From: Betaproteobacteria bacterium
GTDB lineage: Bacteria > Pseudomonadota > Gammaproteobacteria > Burkholderiales > Ferrovaceae
Assembly: GCA_028870615.1 (NCBI GenBank)
Contig: JAGWPH010000180.1
Span: 1-5,997 of the forward strand
DNA length: 5,997 bases
Reading direction: 5' to 3'
Shown: piece after piece, positions 1 to 5,978 of the stretch
How positions within the stretch are numbered: the stretch's first letter is position 1
How the letters are laid out: each line of letters starts with the position of its first letter
Made by a program: the position numbers and the translations under genes
Notes under the pieces: model-generated
Told to the model about the DNA's origin: nothing
The model's input: only the letters and a program-made list of their open reading frames with translations
Database searches by the model: none

Positions 1-85
1 TGGAAACAGCGAATCGGGGCTATACTTCGAGCTTCGTTATCAAAGCAAACCGTTCGATCCCATGACTTGGGTGGGTCGTCCGTAG
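1..85 (+). CDS. EnvC-like murein hydrolase activator / M23-family peptidase, C-terminal end only (partial)
   Basis: The window opens inside a gene read in the frame that starts at base 2. Its last 27 codons end at a TAG at 83-85 and include the stretch GLYFELRYQSKPFDPMTW. This matches the typical end of LytM/M23-domain proteins of the EnvC/NlpD type, where a Leu-Tyr-Phe-Glu-Leu/Ile-Arg strand is followed by a 'pDP..W' tail. EnvC proteins are periplasmic and activate the amidases that split septal peptidoglycan. The gene lies 21 bp upstream of ctpA on the same strand, an arrangement I recall as common in betaproteobacteria and consistent with co-transcription. The catalytic or degenerate LytM site is outside the window, so an active M23 endopeptidase cannot be told from a non-catalytic activator. 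Confidence 0.75.
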   Translation, partial: GNSESGLYFELRYQSKPFDPMTWVGRP

Positions 86-93
86 TACTACAT

Positions 94-98
94 AAGGA
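94..98 (+). promoter_or_regulatory. Ribosome binding site of ctpA
   Basis: AAGGA lies 8 nt before the ATG at 107, a good Shine-Dalgarno match at normal spacing. It supports 107 as the ctpA start. No promoter-like element is evident in the 21-bp gap after the upstream stop, so transcription probably comes from upstream. Confidence 0.6.
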
Positions 99-106
99 TA
101 TTCAGG

Positions 107-1510
107 ATGCGTGGGCAATTGAAAAAAGTGGGTTTGGTGGTCATGGGGGCAGTCATCGGATTTGCCCTGACGCTTAATTTTTCTGCCGTGGCCGAGCGCC
201 CGCAGCCACCCGGCCCCCTACCTATTGAAGAATTACGCACTTTCAGTGAAGTGTTCGGGCGCATCAAAAGCGATTATGTTGAACCGGTCGAAGACAAGAA
301 ACTCATCAAGGAAGCCATTACCGGCATGGTGGCAGGGCTTGATCCTCACTCGGCCTATCTGGACCAGGATGCTTACAAGGAGTTACAGGCGGGAACCCAG
401 GGAGAGTTTGGGGGCCTGGGTATTGAAGTGAGCATGGAAGACGGGCTGGTCAGGGTTGTTTCACCGATTGACGATACGCCCGCTGCACGTGCCGGGATCA
501 AGCCCGGAGACCTCATCATCAAGCTCGATGATGCTGCAGTCAAAGGAATGACGCTTAATGATGCGGTCAAGCACATGCGTGGCAAGCCGGACACCCAAAT
601 TACGTTGACGCTCTTGCGCAAGAATGAACCCAAACCGTTGGTGGTCACCCTGACGCGCGCTGTCATCAAAATGAAGAGCGTCAAGCTCAAGGAAATCGAA
701 CCGGGCTATGCCTCGATTCGCATCAGCCAGTTTCAGGAACATAGCGGTGATGATCTGGCTGCGGCTATCGAGAAGTTTTACAAAGACAACAATGGTACGG
801 TCAAAGGATTGGTGCTGGATTTGCGCAATGATCCGGGTGGACTGCTGAATGCGGCAGTGGGAGTCTCGGCGGCTTTCCTGCCTCGCGACGCCCTGGTGGT
901 CTACACGGAAGGGCGCATTCCCGATGCCAAGATGCGTTTGACCGTTTCGCCCAAAAACTATTTGCGCGACCCCTCCTCTGATGTGGATTACATCGCCGCA
1001 TTGCCGGCGGGCGCGAAGAAAGTCCCGATGGTTGTTCTGGTCAATGGCGGCTCCGCCTCGGCCTCCGAGATTGTCGCCGGCGCTTTGCAGGATCACCATC
1101 GAGCGACCATTATGGGGGTTCAGACCTTTGGCAAAGGGTCGGTTCAAACCATTTTGCCTTTGTCCAACAACACCGCATTGAAGCTGACCACGGCCCGTTA
1201 CTTTACGCCTAACGGACGCTCCATCCAGGCCAAAGGAATCGTGCCGGATGTCGTGGTGCACGAAGATGCTGATGCCGTGGAATCCATGTTGGGTATTCGC
1301 GAAGCAGACCTCGAAGGTCACTTGTCCAATCCCACTGACAAAAAGGGCGAAACGGCCAAACCAGCGCCCAAGCCTGCGGCAAGTCCGGAACCGGTCGTGA
1401 AGCCTGTGCATAAGCCCCAAACCAAACTGGAGGACGGAAAAGAAAAGCCCGACTACCAGATGGACCAGGCCATTGCCTATCTGAAAGGGAAATTGCCCAA
1501 GGCCAACTGA
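107..1510 (+). CDS. ctpA: Carboxyl-terminal processing protease, peptidase family S41
   Basis: This 467-residue protein is a C-terminal processing peptidase, a periplasmic serine protease that trims or degrades envelope proteins from their C-termini. A hydrophobic N-terminal segment (about residues 8-29) ends in AVA before Glu30. It is a signal peptide with a possible signal peptidase I site or, if uncleaved, a membrane anchor. A leading helical region (about 40-98) is followed by a PDZ domain (about 100-185, GGLGIEV and AGIKPGDLI), which recognises substrate C-termini, and by the S41 core (about 190-385). The catalytic dyad is visible: Ser318 in GSASASEI and Lys343 in TFGKGSVQ, 25 residues apart as in the family, with Gln347 four residues further on. 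The tail (about 403-455) is rich in Lys, Pro and Ala and looks disordered. The length fits the shorter CtpA class rather than the larger Prc/Tsp. It follows envC closely and is 3 bp from moeB. Physiological substrates cannot be read from the sequence. Confidence 0.95.
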   Translation: MRGQLKKVGLVVMGAVIGFALTLNFSAVAERPQPPGPLPIEELRTFSEVFGRIKSDYVEPVEDKKLIKEAITGMVAGLDPHSAYLDQDAYKELQAGTQGEFGGLGIEVSMEDGLVRVVSPIDDTPAARAGIKPGDLIIKLDDAAVKGMTLNDAVKHMRGKPDTQITLTLLRKNEPKPLVVTLTRAVIKMKSVKLKEIEPGYASIRISQFQEHSGDDLAAAIEKFYKDNNGTVKGLVLDLRNDPGGLLNAAVGVSAAFLPRDALVVYTEGRIPDAKMRLTVSPKNYLRDPSSDVDYIAALPAGAKKVPMVVLVNGGSASASEIVAGALQDHHRATIMGVQTFGKGSVQTILPLSNNTALKLTTARYFTPNGRSIQAKGIVPDVVVHEDADAVESMLGIREADLEGHLSNPTDKKGETAKPAPKPAASPEPVVKPVHKPQTKLEDGKEKPDYQMDQAIAYLKGKLPKAN

Positions 1511-1513
1511 TCG

Positions 1514-2269
1514 ATGGATGATGCCGCGCTGTTGCGCTATAGCCGCCATATCCTGCTTGACGAGTTGGGTGTGGAGGGACAGGAAAAGATCAGGAAGGGT
1601 CATGTTCTGCTGATTGGTGTCGGCGGACTGGGTTCTCCGGCATCGTTGTACCTGGCGGCCAGTGGTGTTGGCCGGATAACCCTGTGCGATGGTGACACGG
1701 TCGATTTGACCAACCTGCAACGCCAGATTGCCCTGCGCATGTCGGATGTGGGTCACAATAAGGCAGAGGCGACCCGTGAGTCGTTGCTGGCCATCAATCC
1801 TGATGTGGACATTGTCGTTGTTCCCGAAAGGCTTTCCGGAAAGGCGCTTACCCGTCAGGTGGCCGCAGCGGATGTGGTGCTGGATTGCAGCGACAATTTT
1901 GCCACGCGGCATGCCGTCAACCGGGCTTGCGTGCAGCATCGCAAGCCGTTGGTGTCTGGGGCAGCCATCCGCTTTGATGCCCAGATTGCGGTGTTCGACC
2001 CATGTTCTGCAGACAGCCCCTGTTATGAATGCCTGTATCCTGAAACTGCCGTCGATGAGGAAGTGCGTTGTGCAGTGATGGGCGTGTTCTCTCCGCTGGT
2101 GGGGATCGTTGGAGCGACTCAGGCGGCTGAAGCGCTCAAACTGTTGGTAGGGATGGGGCAATCCCTGGCAGGGCGGCTCCTGATTCTCAACGCGCTTTCC
2201 ATGGAATGGCAGCGCATCCGCTTGCCGCGCGACCCCCACTGCAAAGTCTGTGGAGGGGGGGCAATCTAG
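1514..2269 (+). CDS. moeB: HesA/MoeB/ThiF-family sulfur-carrier adenylyltransferase
   Basis: This 251-residue protein is an E1-like enzyme. The family uses ATP to adenylate the C-terminal Gly-Gly of a small sulfur carrier (MoaD for molybdopterin, ThiS for thiamin). The nucleotide-binding loop GVGGLGSP is at residues 35-42. Asp59, Arg70 in NLQRQ, Lys83 and Asp127 in DCSDNF correspond to the ATP-site residues of E. coli MoeB. Two Cys pairs, Cys170/Cys173 and Cys243/Cys246, form the structural zinc site, and Cys186 sits where ThiF carries its active cysteine. There is no C-terminal rhodanese domain; the size matches E. coli MoeB (249) and ThiF (251). The ATG lies 3 bp after the ctpA stop, with AAGG (1499-1502) 11 nt upstream as a modest ribosome binding site, implying co-transcription with ctpA. 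No moaD, thiS, moeA or thi gene is in the window, so moeB is the conventional name but a ThiF-like or dual role remains possible. It converges on tsaD and shares a stop-codon palindrome with it. Confidence 0.9.
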   Translation: MDDAALLRYSRHILLDELGVEGQEKIRKGHVLLIGVGGLGSPASLYLAASGVGRITLCDGDTVDLTNLQRQIALRMSDVGHNKAEATRESLLAINPDVDIVVVPERLSGKALTRQVAAADVVLDCSDNFATRHAVNRACVQHRKPLVSGAAIRFDAQIAVFDPCSADSPCYECLYPETAVDEEVRCAVMGVFSPLVGIVGATQAAEALKLLVGMGQSLAGRLLILNALSMEWQRIRLPRDPHCKVCGGGAI

Positions 2270-2270
2270 A
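2265..2270. other. Shared palindromic stop codons of convergent moeB and tsaD
   Basis: The palindrome TCTAGA contains CTAG at 2266-2269. Read rightward it gives the TAG that ends moeB (2267-2269), and read leftward it gives the TAG that ends tsaD (2268-2266). The two genes therefore overlap tail to tail by 4 bp. No separate terminator fits between them, so each transcript must run into the antisense of the other gene. Confidence 0.9.
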
Positions 2271-3285
2271 CCGCCCGGGTGTAGTCCTGCAGGTTCCAGC
2301 GCGGATAGATCGTGAAAGCCCCGGCAGAACGGGCCAGGCCAGGGCGCTGTTTCAAGTGCAAAGCCCCTGCGTAGGCAATCATGGCCCCGTTGTCAGTGCA
2401 AAGACGCAAGGGTGGAAAGGCTACCGAAGCCCCCTGTTTTTCGAGTTGCGCCGTCAATTGCGCGCGCAGTCGCCGGTTGGCACCAACCCCCCCTGCGACG
2501 ACCAAACACGCCATGCCGGTGGTCTCCAGCGCCTGCAGCGCCTTGTGGCATAGCACATCGGCGATGGCAGCTTCAAAACTGGCAGCGATGTCGGGGTAGT
2601 CCCCCGGCTGATGGGACTTCACCAGCAAAGAGACAGCCGTCTTCAATCCGCTGAAACTGAGGTTGAGGTCACCACTTTGCAACATGGGTCGCGGCAAGGC
2701 AAAACGCTCAGGATTGCCGTTTTCGGCCAGGCGCGACAAGGCGGGGCCACCGGGATAGGATAGACCCAATAACTGCGCAGTCTTGTCGAAGGCTTCACCC
2801 GCCGCATCGTCAACAGTTTCCCCAAGCAACTGGTACTGGCCGATTCCTCGTACTGCCATGAACTGGCTGTGCCCGCCCGATACCAGTAACGCCACAAAGG
2901 GGAAGGCAGGGGGAGCGTCTCCCAGCAGCGGAGAAAGCAGGTGTCCTTCCAGGTGATGCACCCCAAGCGCTGGAATTTTTAGGGCCAGGGCCAGGGACTC
3001 GGCCACCGATGCCCCCACGAGAAGTGCGCCTGCAAGGCCCGGTCCGGCAGTATAGGCAATGGCATCCAGCTGGGTCAGGGTCCTGTTGGCCTGCTGCAAG
3101 GTTTGATAAATCAGGGGGACAATCCGGCGCACGTGGTCGCGTGAAGCGAGTTCTGGCACCACACCGCCGTAGGCTTCGTGCAATGCGATCTGGGAATGCA
3201 GGGCATCGGCCAGCAGCCCGGCCTGGGTGTCATAGAGGGCGATACCTGTCTCGTCGCAGGAGGATTCGATGCCCAGCACCAGCAT
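2266..3285 (-). CDS. tsaD: tRNA N6-adenosine threonylcarbamoyltransferase TsaD
   Basis: TsaD, formerly Gcp/YgjD, is the universal Kae1-family subunit that transfers the threonylcarbamoyl group from TC-AMP to A37 of ANN-decoding tRNAs, working with TsaB, TsaE and TsaC. I chose the ATG at 3285 (339 residues, [14 protein letters not shown]) because family members start there and GGAG lies 9 nt upstream; a TTG at 3300 would add five residues and remove that site. With this numbering the metal-binding histidines are His111 and His115 in HHLEGH, the same numbers as in E. coli, and the third ligand is Asp298 in CTDNGAM. Other family blocks are SGGH (136-139), [14 protein letters not shown] (155-168), FSGLKTA (211-217) and GGVGANRRL (265-273). 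The gene is complete and intact. It diverges from rpsU, as is common in proteobacteria, and its stop overlaps that of moeB by 4 bp. Confidence 0.97.
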   Translation of the reverse strand: MLVLGIESSCDETGIALYDTQAGLLADALHSQIALHEAYGGVVPELASRDHVRRIVPLIYQTLQQANRTLTQLDAIAYTAGPGLAGALLVGASVAESLALALKIPALGVHHLEGHLLSPLLGDAPPAFPFVALLVSGGHSQFMAVRGIGQYQLLGETVDDAAGEAFDKTAQLLGLSYPGGPALSRLAENGNPERFALPRPMLQSGDLNLSFSGLKTAVSLLVKSHQPGDYPDIAASFEAAIADVLCHKALQALETTGMACLVVAGGVGANRRLRAQLTAQLEKQGASVAFPPLRLCTDNGAMIAYAGALHLKQRPGLARSAGAFTIYPRWNLQDYTRAV

Positions 3286-3294
3286 TCTTGGAGG

Positions 3295-3298
3295 CTCC
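3295..3298 (-). promoter_or_regulatory. Ribosome binding site deciding the tsaD start
   Basis: On the minus strand GGAG lies at 3298-3295, 9 nt before the ATG at 3285. The alternative TTG start at 3300 would place this site inside the coding sequence, so the motif favours the ATG. Confidence 0.55.
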
Positions 3299-3314
3299 AA
3301 TGTCGGGGAAAGCC

Positions 3315-3323
3315 ATTCTAACA
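3315..3323 (-). promoter_or_regulatory. Candidate extended -10 promoter of tsaD
   Basis: Read on the minus strand, 3323-3315 is TGT followed by TAGAAT, an extended -10 element with one mismatch to TATAAT. Transcription would begin near 3308 and give a leader of roughly 20 nt that includes the GGAG site. No convincing -35 is present at 16-18 bp, so this would rely on the TG extension. It stands back to back with the rpsU promoter. It is inferred from motif only. Confidence 0.4.
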
Positions 3324-3328
3324 GCCCA

Positions 3329-3358
3329 GTGACAAACCCACGGATATCCTGCTATAAT
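3329..3358 (+). promoter_or_regulatory. Sigma-70-type promoter of rpsU (macromolecular synthesis operon)
   Basis: GTGACA at 3329-3334 matches the -35 consensus at five of six positions. A perfect TATAAT lies at 3353-3358 after an 18-bp spacer, preceded by TG at 3350-3351 (extended -10). Transcription should start near 3365, leaving a leader of about 38 nt before the rpsU ATG. The stretch after the -10, CCACGAC, is GC-rich, a feature known to go with stringent (ppGpp/DksA) control of ribosomal promoters. That regulation is an inference here. Confidence 0.8.
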
Positions 3359-3392
3359 CCACGACTTTTCCGACCGACCATGTTGTCGATTT

Positions 3393-3397
3393 AGAGG
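3393..3397 (+). promoter_or_regulatory. Ribosome binding site of rpsU
   Basis: AGAGG lies 5 nt before the ATG at 3403. It is a fair Shine-Dalgarno match with rather short spacing, and it is stronger than anything in front of yqeY or dnaG downstream. Confidence 0.55.
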
Positions 3398-3402
3398 TTT
3401 GA

Positions 3403-3615
3403 ATGCCAAACATCCGCGTAAAAGAAAACGAGCCTTTTGATGTTGCCCTGCGCCGCTTCAAGCGGGCAGTGGAAAAAACCGGTTTGCTGACTGAACTTCG
3501 CGCCCGCGAATTCTACGAAAAGCCAACCGCCGAACGTAAGCGCAAATTGGCTGCTGCCATAAAGCGTCGTTACAAGCGCCTGCGTAGCCAAATGTTGCCC
3601 CCCAAGCTGTATTGA
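3403..3615 (+). CDS. rpsU: 30S ribosomal protein S21
   Basis: This 70-residue, strongly basic protein is bacterial S21, which binds late to the 30S platform near the 3' end of 16S rRNA and helps initiation on natural mRNAs. The start [20 protein letters not shown], the middle [21 protein letters not shown] and the end [10 protein letters not shown] follow the family pattern throughout, and 70 residues is the usual length in beta- and gammaproteobacteria. The start has a ribosome binding site (3393-3397) and a strong promoter just upstream. It is the first gene of the macromolecular synthesis operon and stands divergent to tsaD. Confidence 0.98.
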   Translation: MPNIRVKENEPFDVALRRFKRAVEKTGLLTELRAREFYEKPTAERKRKLAAAIKRRYKRLRSQMLPPKLY

Positions 3616-3637
3616 TTCCCTGTGTGAGCAGGGGGGG
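3598..3637 (+). other. Possible RNA hairpin around the rpsU stop codon
   Basis: A small stem CCCTG (3618-3622) / CAGGG (3629-3633) with a 6-nt loop lies just past the rpsU stop. A competing longer-range pairing is possible between six Cs (3598-3603, the last rpsU codons) and seven Gs (3631-3637). No T-run follows either stem, so this does not look like an intrinsic terminator. It could be an RNA-processing or stability element, or chance. Confidence 0.25.
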
Positions 3638-3658
3638 TGCTAAGGCCTTCCCAAGCAT

Positions 3659-4108
3659 ATGAATCTGAAAGAACGCATCACAGAAGACATGAAGTCCGCC
3701 ATGCGTGCCCGTGAAACCGGGCGCCTCAATGCCATTCGGCTGATCTTGGCGGCACTCAAGCAAAAAGAAGTGGATGAACGAATCAAACTGGATGATCCGG
3801 CCGTTTTGGTCATCCTGGATAAAATGCTCAAACAGCGCAGGGATTCCATCACGCAGTTTGAAGCGGCAGGTCGGCAAGATCTGGTCCAGCAGGAGCAATT
3901 TGAAGTTTCGGTACTGCAGCAGTACATGCCCCAGGCGTTGTCGGTGGAGGCGGTGACAGCCATTGTTGAACAGGCCATTCGGGACACTGGAGCCGCCGGG
4001 ATGCAGGATATGGCCCGGGTCATGGCGTTGGTGAAACCACAGTTGGCAGGCCGTTCGGACATGGGGCAGGTCTCGGGCCTGGTCAAGGCCCGCCTGGGTG
4101 TGCGCTAA
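3659..4108 (+). CDS. yqeY: GatB/YqeY domain protein
   Basis: This 149-residue protein is a stand-alone YqeY, related to the C-terminal tRNA-binding helical tail of GatB, the subunit of the amidotransferase that corrects Glu-tRNA(Gln) and Asp-tRNA(Asn). Its own function is not settled; a role in tRNA-dependent amidation is assumed from homology. Visible hallmarks are the charged N-terminal helix MNLKERITEDMKSAMRA, the segment RLNAIRLILAALKQKEVD, the central QYMPQALS (about residues 88-95) and the C-terminal GRSDMGQVSGLVKARL block. Its length is typical of the family. It begins 43 bp after rpsU and ends 55 bp before dnaG, so it is probably part of the same operon. Its ribosome binding site is poor: only AAGG at 3642-3645, 13 nt from the start. 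Confidence 0.93.
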   Translation: MNLKERITEDMKSAMRARETGRLNAIRLILAALKQKEVDERIKLDDPAVLVILDKMLKQRRDSITQFEAAGRQDLVQQEQFEVSVLQQYMPQALSVEAVTAIVEQAIRDTGAAGMQDMARVMALVKPQLAGRSDMGQVSGLVKARLGVR

Positions 4109-4126
4109 GCGTATCCGGGCGGATTG

Positions 4127-4145
4127 AGTCCCTGCGGGGACTTTT
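4127..4145 (+). terminator. Terminator-like hairpin upstream of dnaG (candidate attenuator)
   Basis: AGTCCC (4127-4132) and GGGACT (4137-4142) form a perfect 6-bp stem around a TGCG tetraloop, extendable by one G-U pair (4126 with 4143). A short T-run (4142-4145, then C) follows. It lies between yqeY and dnaG, ending 18 nt before the dnaG ATG. The T-run is short, so termination would be partial. In E. coli an intrinsic terminator between rpsU and dnaG lowers primase expression, and this hairpin is well placed for the same job. Confidence 0.5.
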
Positions 4146-4163
4146 CAAATTTGACACCGGCGA

Positions 4164-5900
4164 ATGATCCCACGCGATTTCATTCAGACACTGCTTGGTC
4201 GGATCGACATTGTCGATACTGTCGAACGGTATGTCCCACTCAAAAAGGCCGGCACCAATTATGTGGCCCGTTGCCCTTTTCACGCGGAAAAAACCCCCTC
4301 ATTTTCTGTCAATCCCGCAAAGCAGTTTTATTACTGTTTTGGGTGTGGTGCCAGCGGCACGGCATTGGGTTTTATCATGGAGTACACTGGCGCCAATTTT
4401 GTGGATGCTGTTCACGAATTGGCGCAGCAGGTTGGGCTGGACGTTCCCGTTGAACACGCAAGTCAAACCGCCCGGACCGAAGCACGCCTCAATTTGGGGG
4501 ACGTCCTGCGGCGCGCCGCAGATTTTTATCGGGTACAGCTTAAAGGTTCCGAACCCGCTATTCAGTACCTCAAGCGGCGCGGGCTGACAGGCGCCATTGC
4601 GGCGCGGTTTGGCCTGGGTTATGCACCGGACGGATGGCGCGCCCTGTCCGCCGCCTTCACGGATTATGAAGCGCGGCAATTGGTTGAGGCTGGGCTGGTC
4701 ATCGATGGTGATGAAGGAAAGCGCTATGACCGGTTTAGAGGGCGCGTGATGTTCCCGATTCTGGACAGCCGGGGTGAGGTAATTGGTTTTGGCGGGCGGG
4801 TCATTGGTGCGGGCGAGCCGAAGTATCTCAACTCTCCGGAAACGCCGCTATTCGAAAAAGGCCGCGAACTGTATGGCCTGACTCAGGCACGGAGGGCCAT
4901 TCGCGACCATCATCGTGTTGTGGTCGTGGAAGGCTACATGGATGTGGTGGCGCTGGCACAGGCCGGTGTGGAATATGCGGTGGCGACGTTGGGTACAGCG
5001 ACCTCGGCAGTTCATGTGCAGAAGCTGTTGCGCATGGCGGATCAGGTGGTTTTTTCCTTTGACGGTGACCAGGCCGGCCGCAATGCCGCTCAGCGTGCCC
5101 TTGAAGTGGCATTGCCTCATCTCGTGGATGGCAAGCAGGTGTCCTTTCTGTTTCTGCCGGAGAATGAGGATCCGGACAGTTATGTGCGGCAGCAGGGTCG
5201 CGAGGCCTTCGAACGATTGTTGCAGCAGGCCACCCCACTCTCGGAGTTTTTGCTGGAGACCCTGTTGCGTGGCGTCGACATGACCCGCGCCGAGGGACGA
5301 GCGCAATTTTTGCAGGCAGCCAAAAGCAGCTTGGCGCAAATTACGGCGCCGGCACTGTCGCTGTTGTTGAGAAACCGGATTGGTGCGCTGGCACAAGTAG
5401 AGCGCCAGGATGTGGAGACATTGATGGGACACGCGCCCGTTGCAGCACGGTTCAACCCTGCGCGACGTATTTTGCGATCCGCCCCCAGTTCCCTTGCTGC
5501 GCGATTGCTGGCTTGTATACTGCATCAGCCGGAATTGATCGAGACCGAAGGGTTTCCTGGTGAAGAGCTGGTGCTACCGGATGAATTGGCGCTTCTGGCT
5601 GTTGCTGACTTTGTTCGGCACCACGAGGGTCCTGTCAATTTGGCGGTGATCATGGAGCATTTTCGGGGACAACCCGAGGAATCTTTTATCCAGGAAGCGT
5701 TGCGTCGGGAATTTCCTGCCATCGAGTCCAGTCCAACGGATCAGTTGGTGTTGTTATTTCGCGAAGGGTTGACACGGTTGAACCGGCTCGCCAGGACACG
5801 TGCCATTGATGCCTTGTTGGCGCGGGCCAGGACCCAATCGCTGACTGGCGAAGAAAAGCAATTACTTCAAGAACTTACAATGCACAGGATGGGAAAGTGA
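4164..5900 (+). CDS. dnaG: DNA primase DnaG
   Basis: Primase makes the short RNA primers for Okazaki fragments and leading-strand starts while bound to the replicative helicase DnaB. The protein has 578 residues, against 581 in E. coli. The N-terminal zinc-ribbon domain (about 1-100) has the CHC2 ligands Cys37, His40, Cys58 and Cys61 (CPFH, CFGCG). The RNA-polymerase core (about 110-425) holds RFRGR (190-194), KYLNSPETPLF (220-230) and the TOPRIM acidic residues Glu256 (VVEGYMDV), Asp300 and Asp302 (FDGDQAG). The last 140 or so residues form the helicase-binding domain, which as usual is less conserved. The ATG is the first start after an in-frame stop at 4152-4154, but it has no clear ribosome binding site (ACCGGCGA precedes it). 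A terminator-like hairpin lies just upstream. Both features suggest deliberately low expression, as known for E. coli primase. All expected active-site residues are present. Confidence 0.98.
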   Translation: MIPRDFIQTLLGRIDIVDTVERYVPLKKAGTNYVARCPFHAEKTPSFSVNPAKQFYYCFGCGASGTALGFIMEYTGANFVDAVHELAQQVGLDVPVEHASQTARTEARLNLGDVLRRAADFYRVQLKGSEPAIQYLKRRGLTGAIAARFGLGYAPDGWRALSAAFTDYEARQLVEAGLVIDGDEGKRYDRFRGRVMFPILDSRGEVIGFGGRVIGAGEPKYLNSPETPLFEKGRELYGLTQARRAIRDHHRVVVVEGYMDVVALAQAGVEYAVATLGTATSAVHVQKLLRMADQVVFSFDGDQAGRNAAQRALEVALPHLVDGKQVSFLFLPENEDPDSYVRQQGREAFERLLQQATPLSEFLLETLLRGVDMTRAEGRAQFLQAAKSSLAQITAPALSLLLRNRIGALAQVERQDVETLMGHAPVAARFNPARRILRSAPSSLAARLLACILHQPELIETEGFPGEELVLPDELALLAVADFVRHHEGPVNLAVIMEHFRGQPEESFIQEALRREFPAIESSPTDQLVLLFREGLTRLNRLARTRAIDALLARARTQSLTGEEKQLLQELTMHRMGK

Positions 5901-5919
5901 GGGATTGTTTCCGGCTTTA

Positions 5920-5928
5920 TGATACAAT
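5920..5928 (+). promoter_or_regulatory. Candidate extended -10 promoter of rpoD
   Basis: TGA followed by TACAAT (5923-5928) forms an extended -10 element with one mismatch to TATAAT, in the gap after the dnaG stop. No good -35 stands at 16-18 bp; a TTGTTT at 5905-5910 is only 12 bp away. The sequence after it (CCACGG then a T-run) closely resembles that after the rpsU -10, which supports a real promoter. The expected transcription start is near 5935. Confidence 0.5.
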
Positions 5929-5978
5929 CCACGGTTTTTCAACGGAAATGCATGTCCTTTAAGAGGCGCGACTCAATT

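Noticed and set aside
1832..1843. A 12-bp perfect palindrome (CTTTCCGGAAAG) inside moeB
   Set aside because: It lies in the coding sequence, is not repeated elsewhere that I saw, and has no flanking structure. Chance is the simplest explanation.
461..2239. A 592-codon open frame on the minus strand across ctpA and moeB
   Set aside because: It lies antisense to two unmistakable genes. Its translation is rich in His, Arg and Gln with no recognisable motif, and it spans their junction. It fits a reverse-frame shadow of coding DNA.
2206..2553. A plus-strand open frame overlapping the moeB end and antisense to tsaD
   Set aside because: It is Pro/Arg-rich with no family features and opposes clearly conserved tsaD sequence.
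3286..3300. TTG at 3300 as the tsaD start, giving five extra residues
   Set aside because: It has no ribosome binding site of its own and would absorb the GGAG that serves the ATG at 3285. Family members begin with MLVLGIE-like sequence.
3286..3402. Search for a LexA box near the rpsU promoter, as in the E. coli operon
   Set aside because: No CTGT-N8-ACAG pattern is present; only isolated half-site-like bases occur.
3642..3649. The palindrome AAGGCCTT before yqeY
   Set aside because: It is too short and has no loop, so it is not a useful hairpin. No paired operator copy was found.
4151..4156. A perfect TTGACA just before dnaG, a possible -35 element
   Set aside because: No acceptable -10 lies 16-18 bp downstream, and that position would already be inside the dnaG coding sequence.
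4848..5525. A 225-codon minus-strand open frame inside dnaG
   Set aside because: It is antisense to the TOPRIM core of primase and has the Gln/His/Arg-rich look of a shadow frame. No promoter or ribosome binding site was noted.
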